Below are positions 12,147 through 25,514 of a stretch of DNA of 64,000 nt, piece after piece. The DNA is from Syngnathus acus. Taxonomy: Eukaryota > Chordata > Actinopteri > Syngnathiformes > Syngnathidae. The stretch lies in the NCBI RefSeq assembly GCF_901709675.1, contig NC_051105.1, positions 10,030,604 to 10,094,603 on the forward strand, written 5' to 3'. Each line of letters opens with the position of its first letter. The stretch's first letter is position 1. The notes beneath the pieces were generated by a model. The model saw only the letters and a program-made list of their open reading frames with translations, did not search any database and was not told where the DNA came from. Made by a program: the position numbers and the translations under genes.

Positions 12147-14389
12147 GGGTGGCTTCTGCCGTGTTCAATTGCAGGTCAAGTTAGCTTAGCATCTAGCATT
12201 CCGCAAGTAGTTTGCAAGCAGCGGGCAGCTCATCCAACTCTGTGGTCAGACGATTGAGGCAAATATGATGACATCATCAATAAGCGTCATCGCAATTGGC
12301 CAATATTCCAAAGCTACGTAATTTTGGCTCACAATACAAAGCAAAAAAAAAAAAAACACTGATTTCTACACTAATGCTCCAAAATAAGCAAAACAAGAGA
12401 CCACAAGGCGGTGCCCAAATGCTGCATGTCGTATTTTTGAGGTCACTGCCACAATGAGGAGCCATATGGGAAACTTATCGTTTTCTCTAGGAATGTGCAT
12501 GTTTGGCTTTCCGAAGACTTTAATGCCGAGCTTAGCTTTTGGTATTTAGGGGAGCTTACTGGCTCCTTCGTGACCCTGAGATGACCCCATCTTATCAGCT
12601 TTCTGCTGACATGAACCATTTGATCTTGAAAGCAAGAAGTGAAAGTTGAAATCATTCCTTCTTTATGCAGTGTTAATCTGTACTGTGTATTTTTTTTAAC
12701 AAAGTAAGGTCAAAGTCCTAAATACGTGACAAAATTGCATGCTGTTGTGTTTTCTACAGTAAAGAATTAAAGTATGATGTGATAGTGGTGGCATTAAGAC
12801 ATGGATTAAGTCCTTTTATACTCCCACTGAAGGTCCAGGTTACAAATCTACGAGCGGCTGAACTTTAAGTACTGCTGTTGCTGAGAGCTAATACTGCAAG
12901 ACAAATCAAGGAAAGGTTAAGAGACGAGCGTTGTGGCACAGAGGTCCACTCACTTAAAATGATGCATTGCGATATTGCTTTCCGATTGGCCGGAACATTT
13001 ATTTTGGGTGACGGCTGTTGGTTTACTGTGTCAGCAGAAGGCAGGAATCATCTGGGGTGTGTGTGTGTGCTGTTTTCTGCAGGAGTTATATTAGTTGGTC
13101 AGACACTTTCTGGTGGTCCGGACTCATCATTATAATGGGGCCCATTATGGCATAAAAGTAAATAATTGTTTCAGGCTTTACTCACACGTGGAAAGTAAAG
13201 CAAGGGGTATAATAAATTGAGTTTAGTCCGTTTTTTCCGCAAATCAAACCAAAAAGCGGTCCTGTATTTCATCACAATCAAAATGTATTACAATATTAGT
13301 TGTACATAAGTGCTCAAAGATGTTGTTGCAGGATGAATTATTCAGAATGCAATTTGTTTATGTCGTCAAAATGTGAGATGAATTTTTATGTTAGCTGTAG
13401 TGCAAACAAATTGGCTAACTATTTAAATAGCGTTTAGTTGGTGATGTTCAAGTCACGCTCAGTCGAACGGGTCTGCATATTACTGTTGCAAATGGACCTG
13501 CTTTAAAATGCGCTGTTGCGTTATTTAATCTTTGACACATGCTGCAATGAGAAAAAAAACTTTTTAAAATGAAAAATGTTTTATCTGTAATTCTGAATTT
13601 TATATTTCCTACTGACTCAAGGCAAATGAATGTGCCGCTTAACCGACCGGGTGTGAACTGACCAATGCTGTGCGATGGAGATAAGCCAGAGTTCCAAGTT
13701 GGACCCGTCCAGTTGACCGGGTCAAGACATCTGCGGTCAAACGCGAGCAAATGGCTCTGTTACTCAAGTCTCACGTTACCTCTGTCAGAGGAGCTTCTCA
13801 GCAACACCAACAACAATTACACACACACACACACACACAGCAGGAAGTACCTCATCACAACACTGTGCTGCGTCCAAGAGCTGCTCCAACTTTCTCGTCT
13901 CCTCAAGACTCACAATGGAAAGCGCAGAAGTGAACTATGTAATATAAACGTCATACAAGTCCACCAGAAGATATTTCACCACCAAAAAGGGGTTGTTGAT
14001 ACTGCACAGCCTGCAGGTCTTAATTCTTCCTGTTCAAGTGAGTGTAAATATGATGGAAGATAAAAACGATAAATCAAGCTCAACACTCACTTTCTGTGGG
14101 CGGCCTCTTTTGTCAACAGCAACCACAAAGTGTCACTCATCTACGGTGGCGGCAAGACGTGCTAGTATATATTTTTTTTACATTGCAGCCTTGTTCATAT
14201 TTAAGTACTTGGAAAATGAGGAAATCGAACGCAACTCTGGAATAAAACGCAGATGATTTTCTTGCAATGTTCAAAGTGGAGGCATGTGGCCTGCGCACTG
14301 GATGGCTGCTGGGCTCGAGTATTGCAGGAGGGAGGGAGGTTGAGGGGGGGTGCTGATGGTGGTCTGGATGACTCCAGTGTGTTGCCTTG

Positions 14390-14403
14390 CCACTAGAGGG
14401 CAA
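14390..14403 (+). promoter_or_regulatory. Candidate CTCF site
   Basis: The plus strand reads CCACTAGAGGGCAA, one base from the strongest CTCF core, pointing toward the Hox genes. Motif match only. Confidence 0.4.
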
Positions 14404-17400
14404 AGCAGCTCCAAAAATCTCCAGTGACTCATGTTGAGCCGTGGAAGATGACCTCAGTCACAAAGGCTATCAAGATATGATACAACACATTAATAATAAT
14501 GAGAGCTGGCAAAAGTACACATACTCGTGCTAAAAAAAAGAGAACTATAATAATAGAACTCATGTTTCTAAGAAAAGTATAGAATGTTCTCAAGTACAAA
14601 ATATATTTTTAGTGTACACCAATTTGGAAAACCTTATCTACACACAAAATTCATTCTTTAATTAATCAAACACAACTTATGCTGTTAATTATGTTCATGT
14701 TGTATGTTAAGAACTAGCTAGCTAGTTAGCATTAGCTCGACTGCATATTGACTTGACCTTTCTATATGTTGTGTTACAGAGCAAGCCAACAGCATTTTGA
14801 GGACCTTTTAGAAAGTACATTGTGGTTGTGCCAAATTAGTATGCGTTCATGGTTAGAAATGGATTGACAAGCGGCTTGTAAATAAAATATAATGTACAGT
14901 ATCGTAGCTGGTGCTCGGCCGTGTTCCAGCGGGTCCCACCAGCACCAGGGCCAAGTGGGAGAAGGAATGCACAGACTTAATGATGCGCCGTAAATCAGAG
15001 GAGCCACACATGGATGCCGGCCTGCCATTGGGCAGCTCAGTGTTTCCCAAAGCCCAGCCCACTATGAACTTGAGCTCTGTGTGTGGAAACAAAGAAAGCT
15101 GATCCACTTGGAATCACTTGGCATAAAGAGGACCCGCACGTTCTACGCTCCCAACGTTCTCGTGCCGTTTGCCGTTCGCCTCCGCCAAGGTCGAGCGGAT
15201 TTCAGAGGGGCAGCTCGGCCAGCGTAGAGGGTTGAAACAGAGTGCGAGAAGCTGTGACCCCCCCCCCCCCCGGAGGGTGACGGGATGCCGGCCGAGGGCA
15301 CGGAGGGTCTGAGAACTCAGGCCGACTGACATAAGTGATTGCAGCTGCTGTGAGCTGGAGGCCTTGAAGTTGGCTTCAATAACATCCAGCCAAGTCAGAC
15401 AGATGACAAGGTGCGAGGAGGCTTGTTTGTTTAAACCTCGCTGTAGGTGACAACTCTCGACTTGATGCAACACTGGAAAAGCAGCCTAATACAAACACTT
15501 TTTCCATCAGTTGCATCACTAAGGTCAACCAAATGTCACTAAAAACCATCGGAAAAAATATATATAAATAAAAAAAAATCAATTTTCATTTTATTTTTAT
15601 TTTATTAAATTATATTACATTATTCTATTACATTACATTATAATAAAAATATCAACAATGACTAAAGTTTGGGAGCATTTTGCTATGATGGTCAGAGACG
15701 TTCCTAAGACTGAAAAGTAATCCAGTTCTTAATTGTTTAAACAATATCGTTCCATCAAACTATAAATTGTCTCTCTTATATAACCCGCACGAACATCCCA
15801 TATATCTACAGTATGCTGAGCTTCTGCATTTTATTTCCATGTCAACAAATTGTCCATCAAGCCAAAGTGAAAGCTGTTTACGGGGCAATGGTTTCGACAG
15901 TTCTGTACCAACTTGTACTAATGACAGCGGTGTTAATGATGTTGACACTCCCACCAGCGTCAGCCATGTTACAATAATGAGGGAAAGTAAATAGCAGGTA
16001 GCTGACAACGTGCTCGCTTCCGCTGCTACACAACTAATGATTCCTTTCACACCCATTGCACATACGGTACTTTACAAAGACGGCAGCACGATTATTATTT
16101 ACTTTATTTGTATTAGTTTGAACGTTCTTAATTAACAAAAAGTTCCTTATTGGCATCACAACCGATGTCAAACATCTGCAACTTGCCAGCATCCTACATC
16201 CAAGATCAGATGTCATCACATAAACACATCAGCCCGCTCAGTGAGAAGATCAAGCAAATGCCAGAAGTGTAACGAGAAGGAAGGAAAAGATTGAAAAGGA
16301 AAGAAAAATGAGTGGCGCATATCCTGCGTTTTACCTGCTGCGCTCCCCCTTACGTGTGTTTCTGCCTGACCTCGCTCTGAACTCCAAAGTGAAAAATTCA
16401 TTCACCTCAGGAGCGCCTGTACAGCATGCGAAGATTGATGCGCGTGGCAAAAGGCATGAGTAATGGTGTCAACACGCATCTCGGCACTGGCGGCCATTAT
16501 TATCATCTCTGCCATAAAATCGCACCGAGACTAATCTGATCTGGAAACAAACTATCGCATTCAAGTCAATGTGCATAAAATAATCTACAGAGGGAAGCTG
16601 TAAGCTCTCCTAGAAGCATCATGTGACCCCCCCATATGAGGAATGTAAAACTCATTGCTAGCAATGAAATGTAGATACAAAGCTGTCAAGACCTTAAATA
16701 TTTTTCCTCAACCTGTATGATCACATGATGGCCACATTAGGCTTGTCTTGTGCTTGTTTTGTGTGTGTGTGTGTCACACATTTTTACAGAGCAGGGGGGG
16801 GGGTTGTAGAGCACTTCCATCAACACAGTGTCTAAGCAGGCCGAGGGACTTTTTGACCCTCTGGTGAACTTTCTGTGAGGTTACGAGGGTCCTGGAGGGG
16901 CGGAAGGTCAGAATGCATGCTCATCGCAAACAACTACACAGACGAGAATGCTCACATGACACCAAAGCTTATTTTTACAGTTCAGTCAAGTCTACAATTT
17001 GCGGGGGGGCCGAGACCTACGGCGAACAGAAAATACTTGTGAGTTGGTCCTCACTATACACAAAACACAAACACATGTCCATGCCTACTTATATTGATGT
17101 TAAAGAGTAAGCTAAACATAGCATTGCCCTATCGAGGTTGTTGTGACGATGTGAAGTCAGCAGAGAGCTTTCGCTGAGTGCAGAAATGTCCATTTTGTCC
17201 TTGCGGCCACATGTGCACCTGCTGTGCGTTCGCCAGCTTTGAAGGTGACGCATCTGACAGGATTCAACATCAGAAAAAATATCAGGCATGTTTCTAGCTT
17301 TTACTGAGAAACACTGAGTTGATGAAGACAAAATAGGAATGCCCAAATGGATGCGTATCCATTGCAGGAAATGTAAATGACTTTACACTTCACATGGCTG

Positions 17401-17839
17401 GTCTCCTGTGTTTCCCCCCTCCCTCCCTCCAGAGGCCCCGGGAAATGCTGAGCAGCAGGAAAGCAGCACAGCAGAAATGACAGACCCTGGGGTGCTCCCA
17501 CTCCACCGCAATGCAACAACAAGCAACCATAATGGCCGTTCTCGCTTCTCCAGTCTAAATCTGTACCCATGTTTTTTTTTCATTCCCGATGTCAATTCAT
17601 CGATTAATCAACCGATTCATTCCAAAAAATCTACATGATGAATAAAATATCTTGGTCCGTCGGGAAAAAGCAAAATATGGTCCATTTATCGGTCTTGTAG
17701 TTCTCCCCTTAACCACTAGGGGGTAAAGCTCCCCACAGCACAGTAAACAGTAGATGGCTGCAGGTCCTAACTGCAAGTCACCCTGATCTCGCCCAGCGGA
17801 CCTCCCCTCTTCGCCGTTATCCAGCAGCCTAAACAAAGT

Positions 17840-18061
17840 GGCTCACCTCTGCTTGATTATCATGATGTAAGGCTCCTCTAATTGGATTCTCCGCACAGTA
17901 ATGCCTTATCTATTTCCCAGATTTCTCCTGCAGCATCTGGGAGATGTTGTCATTCCAGTGATAAACACCACTTTCGCTTGAGCATTTATTACTCGACACC
18001 GTGTGCGGTGAAATGGAGATAAATGAGCGTAAATCTCCCCGGCTCTGATACGGTACTATAA
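17840..18061. promoter_or_regulatory. Possible cis-regulatory block
   Basis: About 220 bp of repeat-free DNA are dense in AT-rich transcription-factor cores (TTGATTATCATGATG, CTAATTGGATT, CAGTAATGCCTTATC, GATAAACACC, TTATTACTCG). The density of homeodomain and forkhead-like cores resembles Hox-flanking enhancers. Conservation untested. Confidence 0.3.
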
Positions 18062-18360
18062 GCTTTCACCTCCCGTGCTCCCCGACGCTCCGCCGGCGGC
18101 CTCGCCTCCGCGTGGGAGATGCGGCGGCTAACAAATGACCGGGTAGGATTATACACTTTGAGCAAGAGGAGGGAATTGTTTTGGAAACGCGGTGAAGGGA
18201 AACTAATATTGACTGTTTGGCTCGTTTAGTCTTACTAATCGAAGTACTTGAATGAGGTAACTTTATTACTGGGGGGTCACATGTTGCTAAGTTTTGATTG
18301 ACATGAGTTAGAAAGTTGCGCCGGGTCAATTTCATTTAATTGGTATGGTTTTCTTTTGTT

Positions 18361-18425
18361 TCTATCTATGCAAGTGATGTATAGTGACAGACAGAATGAT
18401 TGAATGTTCTTGCACTAGAAGGCAG
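18361..18425 (+). repeat. Dispersed 65-bp repeat carrying a CTCF-like motif, copy A
   Basis: This 65-bp stretch aligns without gaps to 62771-62835, with 54 of 65 positions identical by my count. Both begin TCTATCTATG and end in GGCAG. The 3' end reads GCACTAGAAGGCAG, a weakened CTCF core; the other copy has the full core CCACTAGATGGCAG. Sequence beyond the shared 65 bp diverges. The two copies lie 44 kb apart, in the desert and between hoxd9a and hoxd10a. Confidence 0.65.
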
Positions 18426-21400
18426 AAAGTCAAATTGATCTGTGTGTCCCACCTGTTGCCATCCATTTAATTTAGTGCTTGCGTTTGTTAAGGAATTCAC
18501 GCAAAGAGAACTTTATATTGAATATCAATGGTAATGTTGGGAGGGCGGTAACAATTAGTTTTTCAAAGTCATTCAATCCTGCAAAAGCCTAGTCGATGAT
18601 TAGTTCACCTCTTCGGGCTCGTGCCGTTTATTTGGCTGATTAGGCTCCCTGACAGTTCCTGAAAGTGGATATTTATCTTGAACTCTACGAATATGATTAA
18701 CTCTACCGGGTTATTGGGCGCCATGAGTGTTATGTGAGGAAACATACAAGGAAATGTATCTATTTCTTTGAGGATGGAAGAGAAATGCTTAAGCACACAA
18801 GAAAGCGCTTACAGGCACAATGGAAAACAATCTTTCCACATCACAAGTCGTATTGGAAAGGAATAAAGAGCGAGGCTTCTTGGGCCAACCTTTTACATGT
18901 GGGTGAACTCTGCGGTTAATACGCCTCTGCTATTATTTTGCCATCAGTCAGCTTCTCTCACCTCGGCGCTTGGGCTTCATTAGCATCCACAACGATCCGC
19001 ACGCCCGCCGGCTGGAGCCGCCGGGAGCTGGACCACAACTGCTTTAATCTGAGTTTTATCGTGCGGGGTGAGCCAGGAGGCGGCGTCAAGTGACAGAGCT
19101 TCTAGCTCTCAACCTGCGTTCCATCATGAGCTTTTTTTTTTTTTTTTGTAGTGTCTCTGACAGGTGGCGCCTTTAAAAATCAAGATGTGGCGAGACCCCG
19201 GAGGAAGTGGCCGAACTCTTGACCTCAGCTTTCGGGGGACAACTCGTGCGGTATTAAGTAGCCGGGCGTTCGACGAGCCGTCACGAATGGGCGAAACGTT
19301 GACGCACGAGCGCCGTCTACGGCAAGCATTTGTCTGCGGCGCTAACCTTGAGAGGATGTTGATGCAACAGCCTCCTACCGGTGACAACCCAAAACAAATA
19401 GCGACTAGATCATTTTCATAAAGGCATCTCCGAGAGGAATGATGCTTGACTAAGATGCATGTGGCTCCAAAAAAAAAAAGCACACACTTTGTTTCTTTCA
19501 CTTAGCGGCGCTATAAAAGTGTATGATGATATTGTAAAAAGCGGCGCGCACCTGTCTAATAGGTTTTTATTGATGCGCTTGTCAAGATTGAGCTTTATAT
19601 TCATTTATTTGGCTAATTCATGCAAAAACCGCCCTATGATGGCGGGAGATGTAATAAAACGAACCATGTGGCGTGTATCGCAACACTCAAATGTTCGTTT
19701 TGGGTCTTGAGCTCACACAGTGTGCTAAACTTATTTGTAGCGCGTATGCCATTACGCTAGATGAAGACATATGGCTCTTTTAAGGCCGCTAACAATACCA
19801 ATCAATAACGGCGAACGTCTCGGCTCCGTCACATTTCATAAATCATCGCCATTGTTTGGGGATGACAGTGATCGTTCTCCAAAGAGTCGCAGCGTGAATT
19901 CACGCAAATAATCTCAGTCTTGATCTCGCGGAGGAGAAGCGTACGAGCAGAACTTGATGGTCAGTGGGGTTGAATATTCGGAGGGTTTGTAGGATGCACA
20001 TATTTTTTTTTTTTTTTTGAATGGAGGAAATGCTTGCTTGCATGGCAACCGGCTTCCTCTCACTACAGTAAGCGATGATGGACATGATTGGAATGAATGG
20101 GCTTACGTCACACGGCGTAGCTCGCGGACACATTCGTGCTTCCAAAGTAACAGAGAGGCTCTTCCTCACGTGGGCAAGCCAAGCGCACTTCTTGCGAAGG
20201 TTAACATACGTGGGAAACGAGCGCGAAAACGCCGCCAGGCATCGAGAATGATCAGTCAGTGGCGGAGTTTTTTTTTTTTCCTTCTGCGGGGGTCATGACA
20301 GAGCAGCTAGAAATGACAATCCGAGAACCGAGATGACATTTCATTTAACGGCGTGATGACAGAATGATCCCATGACTGTGTAAGTGTAGCTGCACTCTGG
20401 CCTGGAGTGCTCCATTACTCTCAACTTAGCCACTGTAAAGTACGCCCTCACTGTATGGCCCATGGTGACATTGTACTTCTGATAGAATCTCGCATGTCAT
20501 GCAAATATTTACGTCAATGCTGGAGTGTGAGAGCACATACTTTTATTCCCCTGTGGATGCTGGAATGATTTCGGGGGTCTTGTTTCCTTTGGCCGCCAGC
20601 ACAGTATCAGGGCCCTGCCCCGACTTCCTTTCAGAGACCCTGAGGATTGAGAAACACTATTTAATTTGGCCACACCTCAGGAAAAAAAGAGAGAGAGAGA
20701 AGAGAGCAAGTGAGAGAGAAAGAGAGAGAGAGAAGTCAACACATTGATCTTGCTAGAAATGCACATTCAAACAGCAGGCATTAGTATAACAGAACGTGAT
20801 GAAACGCTTTCTAACAGCTTTGTGGAATTATAGGTCAACTTTGTTTATGTAATGTCGCCAGCAGGATTTAAAGGCAATGATTTACTGTGCAATAAATGAT
20901 ATATGCAAGTAGTGTGTTGCAAAATCAGCCGCCCCATTCGTTTTGGCCACAGTGGGTCATCTAATCCTTCATTGTCACACAACTTTGGACAAATAACACA
21001 AAGGGATTTGACTCATCCCTTATTAAGGACCTCTGTAATCCTCTTGTATACACACCAGGTCAAATACTGTAGTCACGGCAAAGGTCAAAGGGATTGACCT
21101 CACAGAAAGTGATCTGATGCTAAAGGGAGAAAAGCCAGAGAAGGGTTGCAACAGTTTGTCTTTAGGCTTAGGAGAAACTAAAGCTAGTTTAAAAATGACA
21201 TAAAACAACAGTGATAATTCAATCGTAACCAACAAACGTCACACGTACGCACATTGCTATTAGGCTAACGATATAGTCATTTTCATTGGAAGGCTGTTGA
21301 AAGCGTAATGATGTTTAAGTGACATCAAGGGAACCTGATATTTTCCCGGCGGTTTATTTTTATAGAGGAGTGGCCATGAATCGGTGGAGTCGTCATTGCT

Positions 21401-21569
21401 ACTCAAAGTATTTGTTTCTCTTCTCTAAAAAAAACAGTTCCAGGAAGCAGATGATTGTTTGTATTCAAACATCCTCTGCATATCAGTGTTACTGCAGCAT
21501 AAGTGCACCCCATGCACTACCTTTGGCTGTTTTTGTTTTTTTTTTTTGGTCTAAAGCATCTTATGATGA

Positions 21570-22150
21570 AGGATATGGCCAATTAAAATGTGCGGCCTGG
21601 CACAGCAGACATCGTACTGAGCATAATTGATTGTCATAGAATTAGCACTGAAGACAGACTAATACTGTCGGCTACACGAGTTTCCGCGTGCACGGACAGC
21701 TGTTTACGAGTGTTTCAAAACCCCGCCGGGAGGAAATCATCATTTTTCTCACTATGCCGAACGCTCCGCTCTGTAAAAAGTGGACGGGGCTATTCTCCAT
21801 TTAATTTTCCCACCTCACTAACTGTCGGCTACACGGCGGATCGGGATAACTACACCAGTAATATTAGCTGTGTGGAACTAAAGCCATTCGAATCAACATT
21901 TGCATAATATAATTCCGTCATTGAGCAAATTAGGAATATGAAATGAAGCAATCTGGGAGAATGAGCGCCGTGAGTAAATATGTCGTGATTTGTAAATGGC
22001 TGCACAACTTTGTACTGACGCAAATTAGACGACTACCGGTTGTCAGTCCGGCTGCTGAGCACAACCGGCTTAAAGGCTGAAATTCACGAGGCGAGCGATC
22101 TCAAGTGTGCAACTTCTGCAACGAGGCCTCTGGAAGGCGTATAATCAGCA
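21570..22150. promoter_or_regulatory. Possible cis-regulatory block
   Basis: The region is free of simple repeats and dense in homeodomain-type cores, including TAATTGATTGTCAT, ATTTGCATAATATAATT and CAAATTAG. Open frames cover parts of it on the plus strand but match nothing I recognise. Judged from composition only. Confidence 0.25.
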
Positions 22151-24048
22151 CAATGATTACTCACCGGCCACTCGTGCAAACTGACAGGTCTGAGTGATGC
22201 CGATGCAAGAGGGCCGAGCGGATGGCGCGCATCGGGCCTGTGGGGTCGGAAAGAAATGCCTTGGCCCGCACTTGGCCCGGATGATCTCTAATTAAGGAGG
22301 GCATTGGCATCAAGTGGCGGAGTCGAGATATTTCATGAGCACCGTCAACATGCAAATGCTAAGAAGAAAGCACGAAAATAATCTCATGAGTATAAAAACA
22401 AAACAATAGTTTTGCTTTGTTTTGGTTGAGGTCGCTAAGGCAACACTGACTCTTAATTTTCTTTTTTTTTTTTACACAACTCCAACATGTATCTGATTCC
22501 AAATTTGAACTTTTTTTCCAAAAGGCTCTCGAAATTATTTATGATTTTTTTTTGTTCAATTGAGTTGTATGTGTTATCGGCGACATGGATGGTAGAAAAA
22601 GTTTTAAAATTATTTATCTTGGTCTCTGTTTTTTTTTTTTTACATCACCAAATTCTGCCGATTGAACAGAAGCGCGCACACGTTTGATACCCACTTTATG
22701 CAGCTTTTTGATGAATTAATCACTTGGCCTCTAGTGTAGAGGTCCTGTGCCCTGCCAGTGGCCTGACCAGGCAGTGAACTCTTGCATTCCTAAAAAACAC
22801 GGTCATCCAGCCTCTGTAATTTGTCATGTTAGGAGCTGACAGTAAAAGGTCATCCACTCCCATCGCTGGAGGCAAGAAAAAGCACCAGGATGAAAGTGCA
22901 CGTTCAGACCACGGCCATCCTAGGACTGGGACGCGCACACACACACACAGAGACACACAGACACACACATCTTTATCTAATCTAGGCAACCTATCCATCT
23001 TGTATTTCCCACACGATCTGACTGAAGAAGTACAAGCAAGTCCAACAAAAAGCAAGCCAGCACCTCATAATGAACTGAATACACGATTTCGGTAGCAGGC
23101 GGCACGATAGTGTCTGCATTTATAACGTGTGGCAGAATAACTCGAGTCACATTGTGTCTTTTCAAAAGGGATTTACGCCCGCCCCCTCCCTTCACATCTA
23201 AATCTAACATCTGTAGCGCGGCGCCGAGACACTCGCCAAGACGCGAAATGAAATATATCCCCTGCGAGAGGATGTTGAATTGAAGAGGAGACCACGTCGC
23301 ACCACTCATCATACTCTTGTTCGCCGCGGTGACATAGTCGGCTAACGACGCCATCCGCCGGCTTTATATTTCATGTTGCGGGATAGTTGCACATTTAGTT
23401 TTGGAGCGGACAAGCTATCCATTACATTGGGCCACCTCTGACTCGGGCTCCAATAGAGAGGGCAGCTCCGGCAACGGCTCATCCATCATGCGCAATATCA
23501 ATTGATTACAAAACATAAACAGAGCATCTTTGATATAAGGGGGACCGTCAGGGGTGGGGGGCGGCACGGGAAGTGCACTTAGAGGCATCCCGCATGAATA
23601 GTCCAGCTTCTGTCTGCTGCCCTCTCGTCCCAGACTGGCATGGTTTAGCCACGTCCCCTCGCTTCCTGCAATTATTTGACTTCCGAAGCACAACATGAGC
23701 AGAGCCTGTAGCGTCGCGACATCGTGGGCTCGGCTCTAATGACTCTTTCAGTTCGTCCGTGCGTGGGTGGCCATTAATCCGTTCTGCTCCCTGTGGTGCA
23801 CCTACAAAAAAAATTGCATACCAATATGGGGTTGAATGACTAAAGGTTAGTTGTAGTTGACAATACTGTGATGTAAGTGAGGTCATTTTTATATTAGATT
23901 GTTTCTGCACAGTAGAGTGGCCCGCAACTTTTATGGCGCCAAACATTCTCAAACAAACATTTTGACAGGCTAGCATAGACACAAATAAAAACAAATGATT
24001 CAGGTCAAGTCATAAATGTTCTTCACAATAATATGTTCTTTGCAGAAC

Positions 24049-24220
24049 TACCGTAATTTTCGGACTATAAGTCGCGGTTTTTTTCATAGTTTGGGTGGGG
24101 GGGCGACTTATACTCAGGAGCGACTTATATACATATATATGTTTTTTTTCACTTTTTTGGGCATTTTATGGCTGGTGCGACTTATACTCCGGTGCGACTT
24201 ATAGTCCGAAAATTACGGTA
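24049..24220. mobile_element. Palindromic MITE with 27-bp perfect terminal inverted repeats
   Basis: The element is 172 bp. Its first 27 bases, starting TACCGTAATTTTCGGAC, are the exact reverse complement of its last 27 bases. The interior repeats GCGACTTATA and its complement several times, so the whole unit can fold as a long hairpin. The outermost bases are TA on both sides, consistent with a TA target duplication as in Tc1/mariner-type MITEs. This terminal sequence is of a type common in fish genomes. It encodes nothing. Confidence 0.85.
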
Positions 24221-25199
24221 CTTCTGTTCGGATTAACATTGTGGAATATGAATGAAGCAGTAAAATCCACAGAAAATGAAAACATTGAAGAAACTGCTGT
24301 AGGCCACACCTCACAGCCAGACATTCACACACAGATCATCTCCAGATTCTGACATCACTCAGTAGGCCACGCCCCTTAAAGGCACACATCTAACAAAAAG
24401 ATATCACAGTGCATCTGTTTACTATTGATTTTGCCAAATTCAAATTTGACTATTCCCTCCCTGAATCTGCAGGAATCCTTTCCTTCTGAATCACATCCAA
24501 TACATTAACTATGCACGAATTAAAAGCTCTAACATCATATGGCGCAAGTGTAGTTTGACTGAAATATGATCAATTATGGCGTTTTAATTTCTACCCAATG
24601 GCCTCCCCTATCTCTACTTATATTGCAATCCTCTGCTGGTCCATGCGGCATTAGGGAGGCGTCATTAGGGAGAAGCAAGCGGCCGGGCCAGGCGGCGCGC
24701 ACTCGGGCAAATGGAAGTCGTAAAGCGGCGCTGCTCGAGCAACAGACGTTACACGTTGACCCTCCCCATCCCTCAGTCGTTGCAAACGGCTGACGGCCGA
24801 CCAACCGCAGGCTTTTCAAACTCAATTTCGTCCCGCATTAATTATTCCTCTAAGTATTCTATGCCCCTGACGATATTGAAATTCATAAATGTATAAGGTT
24901 AACGGAGGCGAGCATTCCAGGCTACACTCGCCAACCAATGCGATGATACAAATCCCATTTTACGGTAACTACCTAATTAGGACTAGCGAGCTGTGCACTG
25001 TAAGACTCATAAATCTGTGTTACATCAGACAAATTCGTCCCGACTCCTCCCGGTTCACGACCAGAGCAAGTTCAGAGTTTTATGATGACTCCAACTTTCA
25101 TTATCTTTCATTTTACATTCATCGATTCGGCGGCACTAAAACACCTCCATGTTTATCGACATACATCTCGAAATGATGCGTTGAAATGAATCCTCTGTG

Positions 25200-25420
25200 C
25201 TACCAAATTGAATCGGTGATTGTCTTTTGCTTTTCTTGCGTTAATTGGTGCGCGCGCCATCGTCACCTTGAGCTTTTAATTGCGTGGTACATTTATGCAA
25301 TGACAATAAATGAATCTATTCCAATCTAATTAAGGCATCAGTCCTTCGGAACGTTTAATGTTGCATTCATGATTAAAATCTAAGCGGGCTGTCAAACATA
25401 CATGACTCCAGCTTCAGTTT
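25200..25420. promoter_or_regulatory. Possible cis-regulatory block
   Basis: Repeat-free DNA carries TTAATTGGTGCG, TTTAATTGCGTGG, TTTATGCAATGACAATAAATG, TCTAATTAAGG and TTCATGATTAAAATC within about 200 bp. This is the densest cluster of homeodomain-type cores I noticed in the desert, and it lies 80 bp from the DR2 pair. Conservation untested. Confidence 0.3.
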
Positions 25421-25500
25421 CAGGGTGACCCCGAAATGCTCGCCGAGTCTTTATCTCAAGGGTTCAGATTTGCAGCCAGAGGGGCCGGTCATTGTCCATT

Positions 25501-25514
25501 TGAACCCCTGACCC
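25501..25514 (-). promoter_or_regulatory. Candidate DR2 retinoic acid response element
   Basis: The minus strand reads GGGTCA GG GGTTCA: two direct nuclear-receptor half-sites spaced by 2 bp, the DR2 arrangement bound by RAR/RXR. Anterior Hox flanks in vertebrates commonly carry such elements. Motif match only; one such match is expected by chance in DNA of this length at modest frequency. Confidence 0.35.

Larger units (their letters stand above)
8948..17839. other. Gene-poor interval of the anterior HoxD flank
   Basis: I find no coding gene. Contents: CTCF-like motifs at 9668-9681 and 14390-14403; a relic of the 1.05-1.45 kb transposon at 12076-12146; an AC run near 13819-13840; a C14 run at 15258-15271; an AT-rich stretch at 15560-15660; and a GT run near 16760-16774. 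The rest is single-copy-looking, moderately AT-rich DNA with many short open frames that lack any family resemblance. Confidence 0.4.
18062..24048. other. Gene-poor interval of the anterior HoxD flank
   Basis: No coding gene is seen. It contains a copy of a CTCF-motif-bearing repeat (18361-18425), a GC-rich, ATTA-containing block near 18930-19110, T or A runs near 19132-19147 and 20001-20018, a GA-rich run at about 20686-20735, a block near 21570-22150 with many homeodomain-type cores (TAATTGATTGTCAT, TTTGCATAATATAATT, GCAAATTAGG), and CA runs near 22939-22970. Short open frames here show no family resemblance. Confidence 0.4.

Noticed and set aside
21082-21100. AGGTCA...TGACCT inverted half-sites with 7-bp spacer
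   Set aside because: The spacing does not fit a standard nuclear-receptor element and nothing else supports it.
21941-21970. Minus-strand TCTCCCAGATTGC resembling the end of mtx2 exon 1
   Set aside because: The reading frame upstream does not give the expected N terminus and no GT donor follows at the right place; a chance 13-base match.
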